DNA of 8,985 nt, from the NCBI GenBank assembly GCA_013140935.1, contig JABFSD010000675.1, forward strand, positions 1 to 8,985. Reading direction: 5' to 3'. Positions 1 through 5,490 of this stretch are shown here, in pieces. This DNA is from Acidobacteriota bacterium. Lineage in GTDB: Bacteria > Acidobacteriota > Blastocatellia > RBC074. The translations under genes and the position numbers were made by a program. The stretch's first letter is position 1; every line of letters starts with the position of its first letter. A model generated the notes under the pieces. It saw only the letters and a list, made by a program, of their open reading frames with translations. It made no database searches and was not told the origin of the DNA.

Positions 1-43
1 GTGGTTCATGCCAGAGAGGCTACGAGTCTTTGGCCTTCTGCTG

Positions 44-65
44 AAATCGAAAAATCGAAAAATCG
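44..65. repeat. Short A-rich tandem repeat (8-bp period)
   Basis: The unit AAAAATCG occurs twice in full, preceded by a truncated copy (AAATCG), so TCG recurs at 47, 55 and 63 with an exact 8-bp period. It lies in the leader region of the csbD-like gene. It is too short for a CRISPR array and has no spacers. An A-rich element upstream of a promoter (UP-like or bendable DNA) is possible, but the 8-bp period does not match the helical repeat. Confidence 0.5.
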
Positions 66-74
66 TCGTAACTG

Positions 75-106
75 GCTATAAGCCAACCTCTTATAGCTCT
101 GATAAT
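75..106 (+). promoter_or_regulatory. Candidate promoter with overlapping inverted repeat
   Basis: An 8-bp perfect inverted repeat (GCTATAAG at 75-82, CTTATAGC at 90-97, 7-nt spacer) lies just before GATAAT (101-106), a 5/6 match to a -10 box. Transcription from there would start near 113 and leave about 27 nt of leader containing the csbD ribosome-binding site. No good -35 hexamer is visible. The inverted repeat occupies the -35 to -10 interval, where an operator or activator site would be expected. It has no T-run after it, so it is not a standard terminator. The assignment is inferred from position and symmetry alone. Confidence 0.3.
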
Positions 107-139
107 TTGTTTAACCGGACACTAGTGGAGTAAACTGAT

Positions 140-349
140 ATGTGGAACAAGAACGAAGTGAAGGGGAAAGCGAAAGAGGTGAAAGGCAACATCAAAGATA
201 AAGTCGGTGAATTCGTGGGTAACGAAGAATTAGAAGCCGAAGGCGAAGCAGAGGCGGTCGCCGGTGAATTGCAACATGAAGCGGGAAAAGTGCAGCGCAA
301 AGCCGGAGAAACCGTTGAGAAAGCGGGCCGTGCTATTGCTGGAAAATAA
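140..349 (+). CDS. CsbD-family general stress protein
   Basis: The 69-residue product is small, hydrophilic and strongly charged, rich in Lys, Glu, Gly and Ala, with no Cys and no membrane segment. The N-terminal pattern NEVKGKAKEVKGNIKDKVGE (residues 5-24), followed by acidic and then KVQRKAGE-type repeats, is the hallmark of the CsbD-like family. Members are about 60-70 residues long, cytosolic, and typically induced in general stress or phosphate limitation; their biochemical role is unknown. The start at 140 is supported by GGAG at 127-130, 9 nt upstream. The gene is followed after 75 bp by the DUF5670-like gene on the same strand, so the two probably share a transcript. Family assignment is secure; the role is inferred only as stress-related. 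Confidence 0.88.
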   Translation: MWNKNEVKGKAKEVKGNIKDKVGEFVGNEELEAEGEAEAVAGELQHEAGKVQRKAGETVEKAGRAIAGK

Positions 350-361
350 GTTCGTAACACA

Positions 362-403
362 GGTCGGCTGATGCCATCACTAACGAGTTGGCAGTGAGCG
401 ACC
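362..403 (+). other. Interrupted hairpin in the csbD-DUF5670 intergenic region
   Basis: GGTCG (362-366) can pair with CGACC (399-403), and TGCCA (372-376) with TGGCA (389-393), giving two 5-bp stems separated by an internal loop of about 5+5 nt and capped by a 12-nt loop. There is no T-run after it. The structure ends 9 nt before the AAGGAG ribosome-binding site of the next gene. It could be an mRNA-processing or stabilising element between two co-transcribed genes, or chance. Confidence 0.25.
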
Positions 404-424
404 AGCAAAAGTAAGGAGACAATT

Positions 425-583
425 ATGCTTTGGACAATCTTTATGGTTTTGTTAGTGCTTTGGCTTTTGGGCATGGTGACTTCCTATACGCTGGGAGGAT
501 TTATTCACCTGCTGCTCGTGGTCGCGCTCGTGGTGATGGTTATTCGCCTCATCCAGGGACGCAATCCGATTGCGGGAGCCTGA
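425..583 (+). CDS. Lmo0937/DUF5670-like small membrane protein
   Basis: This 52-residue reading frame begins MLWTIFMVLLVLWLLGMVTS and ends in IRLIQGRNPIAGA. Two hydrophobic segments (about residues 2-19 and 26-41) flank a YTLGGFIH turn, and a basic tail follows. The MLWTI start, the WLLG motif, the TLGGFIH loop and the short arginine-containing tail match the lmo0937/DUF5670 family of tiny inner-membrane proteins, which have no established function and are often found beside CsbD and other stress genes. AAGGAG at 413-418, 6 nt before the ATG, gives a strong start. The gene lies 75 bp after the csbD-like gene and just before a strong terminator, so it probably closes that transcript. Confidence 0.85.
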   Translation: MLWTIFMVLLVLWLLGMVTSYTLGGFIHLLLVVALVVMVIRLIQGRNPIAGA

Positions 584-594
584 GCGATTTTGGC

Positions 595-645
595 AAAAAA
601 TAAATAAGGAGGCGAATGAAGAATTCGCCTCCTTATTTATTTTTT
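595..645. terminator. Strong Rho-independent (symmetrical) terminator
   Basis: A perfect 23-bp inverted repeat (595-617 paired with 623-645) encloses a 5-nt loop (GAAGA). The GC-rich part of the stem is GGAGGCGAAT, and the outer arms are A6 on the left and T6 on the right, so it can act as an intrinsic terminator on either strand. It lies 11 bp after the stop of the DUF5670-like gene and ends only 19 bp before the ATG of the next gene on the same strand. Confidence 0.88.
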
Positions 646-663
646 AACCGAAGGAATTTTTAA
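616..663 (+). other. Possible 15-codon leader peptide inside the terminator
   Basis: A reading frame starts at ATG 616-618, in the left arm and loop of the terminator hairpin, encodes MKNSPPYLFFNRRNF and stops at TAA 661-663, one base before the ATG of the basic-protein gene. A full AAGGAGG lies at 606-612, but the spacing to the ATG is only 3 nt, shorter than usual. The arrangement would permit leader-peptide attenuation or translational coupling. It may equally be a by-product of the GGAGG in the hairpin stem. Confidence 0.15.
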
Positions 664-664
664 T

Positions 665-886
665 ATGCCGAGAGGTGATAAGTCTAAATATACCGACAAG
701 CAAATACGTCAGGCAGAACACATCGAAGACAGTTACCGCGAACGCGGTCTGTCTGAAGAGGAAGCAGAAGCACGCGCCTGGGCCACCGTGAATAAAATTG
801 ACGGCGGCGGCAAAAAAAGCGGTTCGGGCCGCGGCAAGAAAAAAAAGAAGACATCTGTCAAAAAAACGGTGACCGCGAGTGCGTAA
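665..886 (+). CDS. Small basic Lys/Gly-rich protein (often named 'plasmid stabilization protein')
   Basis: The 73-residue product starts MPRGDKSKYTDKQIRQAEHI and carries ERGLSEEEAEARAWATVNK (27-44), then a GGGKKSGSGRG linker and a lysine tail (58-67). This layout matches a widespread family of short bacterial proteins that databases often label plasmid stabilization protein, with no demonstrated mechanism known to me; that name should not be read as evidence of a plasmid. The first 45 residues look helical and charged, and the tail is flexible and strongly basic, compatible with nucleic-acid binding (inferred). The start is supported by AAGGA at 651-655, 9 nt upstream. It sits immediately after a strong terminator, so either read-through or a promoter hidden in or near the hairpin must supply its mRNA. 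Three A7-A8 runs lie in the last third of the gene. Confidence 0.75.
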   Translation: MPRGDKSKYTDKQIRQAEHIEDSYRERGLSEEEAEARAWATVNKIDGGGKKSGSGRGKKKKKTSVKKTVTASA

Positions 887-1157
887 AAGTAACTCGAATG
901 TGTGCAGAACACCTACGTATACGCTTGATACGCAGGGTCAATGAAATATGCCGGATGTGGGCGCTTTTCTGTTTTATTTAGTGGAAACGAGTGAAGTAGC
1001 GAGCGTTTTGACGCGGGGAACGGGAGTTGCATTGGGATGCATTGTTATGAAAAGCGTCTGCGTCGGTGTTCCGGCGAGATACAAAATGCAGTGTTGGCGA
1101 CGCCGACAGTGTCGCTGACTTGCTGCGCAACACCTATATTCAAGGAGAACAAATCAC
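887..1157. other. Gene-free spacer upstream of the YflT-like gene
   Basis: No convincing reading frame is present on either strand. It should carry the promoter of the gene at 1158, but no -35/-10 pair stands out. TTGACG at 1008-1013 has no good -10 at the right distance, and GGAAC at 1017-1021 resembles an ECF-type -35 but has no clear partner. Small symmetrical elements are TGCAT-4-ATGCA (1028-1041) and a short GTTGGC/GCCGAC hairpin near 1094-1108. The evident functional site is the ribosome-binding site AAGGAG at 1142-1147. Confidence 0.4.
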
Positions 1158-1745
1158 ATGGCTACTCAAACAGGTACGCAAAGAAGCGAGAGCAAAAATA
1201 TTGATGCCAACGTGCGTCAGTCCGCTAACAGTTGGGTGACGGGCACGTTCAGCGATCGCGATTCGGCTGAGCGAGCTTATAACTCAACGCTCAGTCGTGG
1301 TTATAAGCACGATGATGTGAATCTGCTGATGTCCGACGATACGCGCAAGAAGTATTTCGATGACGACTCTACGCTTGCCTCGAAAACGGAACTGGGCAGC
1401 AAGGCGATGGAAGGGGCAGGCGTCGGCGCAACCATTGGCGGGGCAGCGGTCGGCATTGCCGCCGCGATTGCCGCCATCGGCACGACGGCAGTCTTTCCCG
1501 GATTAGGTCTGGTCGTGGCCGGGCCTTTGTTGGCGGGACTCGCGGGCGCGGGCGCAGGCGGTGCCACGGGCGGCATCATCGGCGCATTGATCGGCGCCGG
1601 CATTCCCGAAGAGCGCGCTCGGCTATATGAGACCGACATCAAGAATGGCGGCATCGTGATGGGTGTCAATCCGCGTACGCCGGAAGATGCTTCTTATTTC
1701 GAGAGCGAATGGAGGAACCATAAAGGCCGCAACATTTATCGTTAA
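1158..1745 (+). CDS. Glycine-zipper stress protein with YflT-like (general stress protein 17M) fold
   Basis: The 195-residue protein has three parts. Residues 25-60 (WVTGTFSDRDSAERAYNSTL, then GYKHDDVNLLMSD) fit the beta-alpha-beta pattern of YflT/17M-type stress domains, in which a residue pair is followed by a helix and a 'Gy..ddi.vlms' strand. Residues 86-149 are a long Gly/Ala-rich hydrophobic stretch with GxxxG spacing, interrupted at FPGLG (113-117), consistent with two membrane-inserting glycine-zipper helices. Residues 150-185 (IPEERARLYETDIKNGGIVMGV) match the C-terminal 'GIPEEEA..YE..i..GGilv.V' half of the same fold. Function is unknown; the family is linked to stress. The start is supported by AAGGAG at 1142-1147, 10 nt upstream. 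An alternative description is a low-temperature-induced-type protein. Confidence 0.7.
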   Translation: MATQTGTQRSESKNIDANVRQSANSWVTGTFSDRDSAERAYNSTLSRGYKHDDVNLLMSDDTRKKYFDDDSTLASKTELGSKAMEGAGVGATIGGAAVGIAAAIAAIGTTAVFPGLGLVVAGPLLAGLAGAGAGGATGGIIGALIGAGIPEERARLYETDIKNGGIVMGVNPRTPEDASYFESEWRNHKGRNIYR

Positions 1746-1761
1746 ATCCATTTCCCCACAG

Positions 1762-1829
1762 CGACGCGAGCGGGAGCGCTTCTTGATAAAGTTCTCTCGC
1801 TCGCGTTGGCTTGGACGAATATTTTTTTT
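1762..1829 (+). terminator. Hairpin followed by a T-run (weak or imperfect terminator)
   Basis: Positions 1762-1776 pair with 1794-1808 over 15 bp, including ACGCGAGCG with CGCTCGCGT and two G-T pairs, around a 17-nt loop. A T8 run lies at 1822-1829, but 13 nt separate it from the stem, which is longer than in a canonical intrinsic terminator. The ribosome-binding site of the next gene (GAGG, 1832-1835) follows at once. It could be a partial terminator, an mRNA-stability element, or a regulatory leader for the SRPBCC-terC pair. Confidence 0.45.
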
Positions 1830-1840
1830 AAGAGGAAGTT

Positions 1841-2311
1841 ATGCAGGAATTCGAGCAATCAAAAACCGTCAATGCTTTGTCTGATCAGGTATTTTCCTTT
1901 CTTTCAGACGTTAATAATCTGCCGCAATATTTGCCCACGGTGCGCCACGCTGAACATGCAGGCGAGGATCGCATTCAGATCGAAGGTCAGGCTCCCGGCA
2001 AAGAATATAAAGATACGGGATTTTTTCGGGTAGACAAGGCGAAGCAGCGTATGGAGTGGGGTTCTGACGGCGAGAGCAGCTATCAGGGATGGTTGCAAGT
2101 GAAACAAACCGGCGGCAAAAGCTGCGAGGTGACGGTTCATTTGAGCTTCGATCCGCAAACCCCGGCCTGGCAAGCAATGGACGAACAAGATGGCGGTCGT
2201 GAGCAAGCCATCAACGAAGGGCTGGAAAAAGCGCTGCAATCCATCAAGAACCTTTGTGAAGGACGCGGCGGCAAAGTGGAATCAGCACGACAGCGGAAAT
2301 CAACTCAGTAA
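1841..2311 (+). CDS. SRPBCC (START/polyketide-cyclase-like) family protein
   Basis: The 156-residue protein begins with the SRPBCC signature: a first strand (EFEQSKTVNA), then a helix SDQVFSFLSDVNNLPQYLPTV (14-34), followed by alternating beta strands to about residue 103 and a long C-terminal helix (about 119-140), which is the helix-grip arrangement. Members bind hydrophobic ligands or act as cyclases or coenzyme-Q-binding-like proteins; the ligand cannot be told here. There is no signal peptide or membrane segment, so it is cytosolic. The last 16 residues are basic and likely disordered. The ATG at 1841 has GAGG at 1832-1835, 5 nt upstream. The terC-like gene starts 18 bp after the stop, which suggests one transcript. 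Confidence 0.78.
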   Translation: MQEFEQSKTVNALSDQVFSFLSDVNNLPQYLPTVRHAEHAGEDRIQIEGQAPGKEYKDTGFFRVDKAKQRMEWGSDGESSYQGWLQVKQTGGKSCEVTVHLSFDPQTPAWQAMDEQDGGREQAINEGLEKALQSIKNLCEGRGGKVESARQRKSTQ

Positions 2312-2329
2312 ACTTGAACGAGAAATAAA

Positions 2330-3109
2330 ATGGATTGGTTGACAGACCCGCAGGCGTGGCTCGGATTGCTGACGCTCACCGCGTTAGAGATTGTGTTGGG
2401 AATAGATAACATCGTGTTTATCTCCATTCTCTCGGGCAAATTGCCAGCGGCACAGCAAGCGCCTGCGCGCACGATCGGACTGGTGTTGGCGCTCGCAACG
2501 CGCGTCTTACTTTTGCTTTCTCTCTCGTGGGTCATCGGGTTGACTGCGCCGCTTTTCAACGTTTTAGGAAAGGCAATTTCAGGCCGCGATATTGTGCTGA
2601 TTCTGGGCGGACTCTTTTTGCTCGGTAAATCAACGCACGAAATTCACGGTACGTTGGAAGGCGCAGAGTTAGATAACCGTTCGACGCGTGCTACCGCATC
2701 GTTCGCGAGCATAATTATTCAGATCGGTTTGCTGGATATGGTTTTCTCACTTGATTCTGTCATCACCGCTGTCGGGATGGTAGATCAAATCGGCGTCATG
2801 ATTGCGGCGGTGATGATCGCCATCGGATTTATGATGTTTGCCGCAGGCCCGTTAGGCGGCTTTGTCGAACGCCATCCGACGGTCAAGATGCTGGCGCTCA
2901 GCTTTTTGCTTTTAATTGGTACGACGCTGTTAGCCGAAGGCTTAGGTCAGCACATTCCCAAAGGTTATATTTATTTCGCTATGGCATTTTCGGTGTTGGT
3001 CGAAACCCTCAACTTTCGCTTGCGCAAACATTCCTCACAGAACGCCAGCGAAGCCATCACAGGTATAGAAACCGCTGAAGTAAAGCCCGTAATTATTCCT
3101 ACGCATTGA
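2330..3109 (+). CDS. TerC-family integral membrane protein
   Basis: The 259-residue protein has about seven hydrophobic segments. Near the first is the TerC motif ALEIVLGIDNIVF (18-30), with E20, D26 and N27. A second acidic motif, LLDMVFSLDSVITAVGM (134-150), carries D136 and D142. LFLLGKSTHEIH (95-106) and LAEGLGQHIPKGYIYFAMAF (201-220) are also typical. These paired acidic motifs are thought to bind metal ions, and the family (tellurium resistance TerC, Alx/MntP-like and YgdQ/YoaE-like exporters) is linked to tellurite resistance, manganese export or co-translational metallation of exported proteins. Its length agrees with the short YgdQ-type branch without a CBS domain. The ribosome-binding site is weak (GAGAAA), which fits coupling to the SRPBCC gene 18 bp upstream. 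Substrate is not determined. Confidence 0.88.
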   Translation: MDWLTDPQAWLGLLTLTALEIVLGIDNIVFISILSGKLPAAQQAPARTIGLVLALATRVLLLLSLSWVIGLTAPLFNVLGKAISGRDIVLILGGLFLLGKSTHEIHGTLEGAELDNRSTRATASFASIIIQIGLLDMVFSLDSVITAVGMVDQIGVMIAAVMIAIGFMMFAAGPLGGFVERHPTVKMLALSFLLLIGTTLLAEGLGQHIPKGYIYFAMAFSVLVETLNFRLRKHSSQNASEAITGIETAEVKPVIIPTH

Positions 3110-3110
3110 T

Positions 3111-3130
3111 CGAGTAACGCTCCTTGCTCG
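3111..3130 (+). terminator. Small hairpin after the terC-like stop
   Basis: CGAGTAA (3111-3117) pairs with TTGCTCG (3124-3130), with one G-T pair, around a 6-nt loop, starting two bases after the stop codon. No T-run follows, so as an intrinsic terminator it would be weak; Rho-dependent ending or mRNA 3' protection is possible. Confidence 0.3.
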
Positions 3131-3350
3131 GAATATCTCTTCCCGGAAATATAAATTATAGCAGCCTGTACTTAGCTACGACCCACCTGTTTGTATGAAT
3201 TTGTAAGCAGTCGCTGTTGTGGCACTCGCATTGCTGTGTGTTCAGCGAGAACCTGAATATCCAACTAAGTCGGCCTAATTTTGGCTCGGTTGGGAATAAA
3301 TGGTTTTTGTTAAAGCGCGCGCTCCCTCGCATCGTACAGATCGCGCCAGA

Positions 3351-3402
3351 GAGTGTCCCGAAGCTAGTCAGGTGAGTATGCCTTACGGACACTCAACTTT
3401 TT
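3351..3402 (+). promoter_or_regulatory. Perfect 8-bp inverted repeat upstream of the CHRD gene
   Basis: GAGTGTCC (3351-3358) is repeated in inverted form as GGACACTC (3387-3394), with 28 nt between. The interior can form a small AGG/CCT stem (3370-3372 with 3381-3383). A T5 run at 3398-3402 follows three bases after the right arm. It could be a loosely built terminator, a two-half-site operator, or a structured 5' leader for the CHRD gene, whose ATG lies 49 bp after the T-run. The sequence alone does not decide. Confidence 0.35.
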
Positions 3403-3451
3403 ACCGCTAATAGCTAACACTGGCTTTTGGCTTAATGTTTGGAGGTATTAA

Positions 3452-3913
3452 ATGCGCAAACCAATTTTTATTGTGGTGTTGATTACGCTGGCGTTATTTG
3501 GCTTTGCCAATTTCGCGCGAGCACAAAAAGAAATGAATCCACGTAAAGACCATGGCGGCAAGCCGATGATGGTCGAACTGTCAGGTGCGGCAGAAGTGCC
3601 CGGGCCGGGCGATAGCGACGGCAGCGGCACAGCCAGCCTCAGGCTGAATCACGGTCAGGGGCAGGTCTGTTACGACATCAGCGTGAAAGGCATTCAAGCG
3701 CCCACAGCAGCCCACATCCACGCGGGTGCCGCTGGTCAGGCAGGCGATGTCAAAGTGCAACTCAAGGCGGCGGCTGACGGCACTTGGAAAGGTTGCGCGA
3801 GTGCCGACAAAGCTCTGATCACAGACATAATGGATAACCCGGCCAATTTTTATGTCAACGTTCATAACGCAGAGTTTCCCAACGGCGCAGTGCGCGGTCA
3901 GCTAAGCAAATAA
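3452..3913 (+). CDS. Secreted CHRD-domain protein
   Basis: The 153-residue protein has an N-terminal signal peptide: MRKP, a hydrophobic core (5-19), and an Ala-X-Ala site ending at A24 before QKE. The mature part is one CHRD domain: VELSGAAEVPGPGDSDGSGTASL (41-63), then CYDISVKGI (73-81), AAHIHAG (86-92), and the closing YVNVHNAEFPNGAVRGQL (134-151). CHRD domains were named from chordin and occur in many secreted bacterial proteins of unknown ligand; the HIH motif and following Gly-rich strand are constant. C73 and C115 could form a disulfide outside the cytoplasm. Its start has an excellent ribosome-binding site (GGAGGT, 3441-3446, 5 nt spacing). It appears to stand as its own transcription unit. 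Confidence 0.88.
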   Translation: MRKPIFIVVLITLALFGFANFARAQKEMNPRKDHGGKPMMVELSGAAEVPGPGDSDGSGTASLRLNHGQGQVCYDISVKGIQAPTAAHIHAGAAGQAGDVKVQLKAAADGTWKGCASADKALITDIMDNPANFYVNVHNAEFPNGAVRGQLSK

Positions 3914-3941
3914 ACTGCGTATGACATTTAGCTTGCTGATG

Positions 3942-3966
3942 TAGGGCGGGGGATCAACCTGCCCTA
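3942..3966 (+). terminator. Hairpin after the CHRD gene
   Basis: TAGGGCGGG (3942-3950) pairs with 3958-3966 (CCTGCCCTA) over 9 bp, with one G-T pair and a 7-nt loop (GGATCAA). The stem is GC-rich, but the following bases (TTTCTAAC) form only a short T-tract, so termination may be partial. It ends 9 bp before the AAAGGA ribosome-binding site of the SDR gene. Confidence 0.5.
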
Positions 3967-3991
3967 TTTCTAACGAAAGGAAACCTGTTTT

Positions 3992-4780
3992 ATGAATTCT
4001 CAATCTCGTTCATTCGCCATTGTGACTGGCGCTTCCAGTGGCATTGGTTATTCACTCGCGCGAATTTGTGCTGAGAACGGATTCGATTTGTTAATTGCCG
4101 CCGATGAACCTGACATACATCGCACGGCGCAGGCACTGCGCGCGATAGGCGGTGCCGTCGAGGCGGTCGAAGCCGATCTTGCCACTCGCGCAGGCGTCGA
4201 CAAACTTTATGCCGCCGCCAACGGGCGACCCATTGACGCCTTGCTTGCCAATGCCGGGCACGGACTCGGCCACGCCTTTCTCGATCAAAATTTCGATGAG
4301 GTTCGACACGTGATAGACACCAATATCACGGGCACGATCTATCTGATTCACAAAGTAGGCAATGAAATGCGCGCCCGCAATCAGGGACGCATTCTTATCA
4401 CCGGTTCTATCGCGGGTTTCATTCCGGGTTCATTTCAGGCGGTTTATAACGGCACCAAAGCATTTATTGATTCTTTCTCTTTTGCTTTGCGGAATGAATT
4501 GAAAGACACGGGTATCACGGTTACCTGTTTAATGCCCGGCGCTACGGAAACAAAGTTTTTTGAACGCGCCGACATGCTTGATACCAAAGTAGGGCAACAG
4601 GAAAAGGACGATCCGACCGAGGTCGCCCAGAATGGTTTTGAAGCCATGATGCGCGGCGATGGCGACATCGTTAGCGGTTGGAAAAACAAATTACAGGCGG
4701 CTGTCGCTAATGTAACCCCCGCGAGTTTATTGGCTGAACAGCATCGCAAAATGGCAGCGCCAGGCAGCGCTAAACAATAA
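3992..4780 (+). CDS. SDR-family NAD(P)-dependent oxidoreductase
   Basis: The 262-residue protein is a classical SDR: nucleotide-binding TGASSGIG (12-19), D62 after strand 3, LLANAGHG (84-91) as the NAG motif, N111, catalytic S139 (ITGSIAG), and the YxxxK pair Y152/K156 (YNGTK). MPGATETKFFERADML (181-196) is the substrate loop. The end of strand 2 (IAADEPD, 35-41) carries an acidic D38, which in SDRs tends to favour NAD over NADP; this is inferred. The C-terminal stretch GDGDIVSGWKNKLQ (222-235) resembles a conserved bacterial SDR group whose substrate is not known to me. The start has AAAGGA at 3976-3981, 10 nt upstream. The sigma-factor gene follows after 39 bp, so they are probably one operon. 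Confidence 0.9.
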   Translation: MNSQSRSFAIVTGASSGIGYSLARICAENGFDLLIAADEPDIHRTAQALRAIGGAVEAVEADLATRAGVDKLYAAANGRPIDALLANAGHGLGHAFLDQNFDEVRHVIDTNITGTIYLIHKVGNEMRARNQGRILITGSIAGFIPGSFQAVYNGTKAFIDSFSFALRNELKDTGITVTCLMPGATETKFFERADMLDTKVGQQEKDDPTEVAQNGFEAMMRGDGDIVSGWKNKLQAAVANVTPASLLAEQHRKMAAPGSAKQ

Positions 4781-4819
4781 CCGCATGGTGTGGCGTTTTA
4801 TGAGGCGAGGAGAAGAACT

Positions 4820-5452
4820 ATGTCAGTCAATGCAGCAACCGCCAAAACACCGCAAGGTTTTGCGCCTCACGATCAGAGTTGGTCAGAATTGATTCGTCGC
4901 ATGGCGATTGGTGATAGAGCATCGCTCGCCGAATTGTATGACCAGTCAAACCGGCTGGTTTTCGGTTTGGCCTTACACATTGTCAAAGAATCGCGCGTGG
5001 CAGAAGAGATTACGTTAAACGCTTATCAGCAAGCGTGGCAGCAGGCTCACGCCTTTGATACGGAACGCGCTAAAGCCTCTTGCTGGATTTTGACTATTGC
5101 GCGTCAGCAAGCCATCACCTGGTTGCGCGCCGCTTCGCCTGCGGCATCGGTTCAACCTTTATCCGACCAGATTACGCTGGACGATTTTGACGACGGCCCG
5201 TCCGAAATTTTTATGTTCGACGAGCAACGTCAACGCATACGGCGCGCGCTGCCGCAACTCGATCAAACCCAGCGGGCCTTGATCGAGTGTGCTTTTTTCG
5301 AGGGCCTTACGCATCACGAAATTGCCATCAAATACAGTATGTCGCCATCAACGGTTCAACGCGGCATTGGTAGCGGTATGCGAAAGCTGCGCGAGTTGCT
5401 ATTTAACGAAGAGGAATTTGCGTCCAGCGAAAGGCGGGCGGAAAGCCACTGA
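4820..5452 (+). CDS. ECF-type (SigK-like) RNA polymerase sigma factor
   Basis: The 210-residue product has the two domains of ECF sigma factors. Region 2 runs from about LAELYDQSNRLVFGLALHIV (37-56) through VAEEITLNAYQQAW (60-73) and AFDTERAKASCWILTIARQQ (78-97) to AITWLR. An acidic linker (120-134) joins it to region 4, RRALPQLDQTQRALIECAFF (141-160), EGLTHHEIAIKYSMSPSTVQ (161-180) and MRKLRELL, a helix-turn-helix. The start is set at 4820 because AGGAGA at 4808-4813 lies 6 nt upstream. A GTG at 4790 would add ten basic residues with no ribosome-binding site. Many SigK-like ECF genes are followed by an anti-sigma gene; here the next gene is another SDR. In region 4, SPSTVQRGIGSG departs from the usual PxGTVKSRL pattern, so its target promoter may be unusual. 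Confidence 0.85.
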   Translation: MSVNAATAKTPQGFAPHDQSWSELIRRMAIGDRASLAELYDQSNRLVFGLALHIVKESRVAEEITLNAYQQAWQQAHAFDTERAKASCWILTIARQQAITWLRAASPAASVQPLSDQITLDDFDDGPSEIFMFDEQRQRIRRALPQLDQTQRALIECAFFEGLTHHEIAIKYSMSPSTVQRGIGSGMRKLRELLFNEEEFASSERRAESH

Positions 5453-5490
5453 CTTATCCGCCCACGCCACTCTGACAGAGGTGATTTTCT

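Larger units (their letters stand above)
3110..3451. other. Gene-free spacer between terC-like and CHRD genes
   Basis: Nothing in these 342 bp has the features of a real gene. A 78-codon open frame on the minus strand begins with GTG at 3390-3392, lacks a ribosome-binding site and matches nothing recognisable. The spacer holds a short hairpin just after the terC-like stop, a perfect 8-bp inverted repeat at 3351-3394 listed separately, and an imperfect CCAAC/GTTGG repeat near 3261-3293. It ends in the CHRD ribosome-binding site. Confidence 0.5.

Noticed and set aside
44..65. Possible CRISPR-like or satellite repeat (AAAAATCG)
   Set aside because: Only two full units of 8 bp with no spacers; too short and simple for an array.
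109..133. Sigma-B-like promoter: GTTTAA (109-114) with GAGTAA (128-133), 13-bp spacer
   Set aside because: The second element overlaps the GGAG ribosome-binding site of the csbD-like gene, a start there would give an almost leaderless mRNA, and the -10 match is only 4/6.
91..474. Minus-strand 127-residue Ser/Pro/Ala-rich frame across the csbD and DUF5670 genes
   Set aside because: Its composition is the antisense shadow of the Lys/Glu-rich csbD sequence, and the plus-strand genes have clear family motifs and ribosome sites.
665..886. Reading the basic protein as proof of a plasmid or partition system
   Set aside because: The 'plasmid stabilization' name is inherited annotation for this small family; no toxin, antitoxin, ParA/ParB, replication gene or iteron is present here.
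3156..3392. Minus-strand 78-residue open frame in the terC-CHRD spacer
   Set aside because: It begins with GTG, has no ribosome-binding site, resembles no known family, and its start overlaps the inverted repeat at 3351-3394.
4790..4819. GTG start at 4790 for the sigma factor, giving a 220-residue protein
   Set aside because: No ribosome-binding site precedes it, whereas ATG 4820 has AGGAGA 6 nt upstream and begins just ahead of the region 2 domain; the extra residues are non-conserved-looking.
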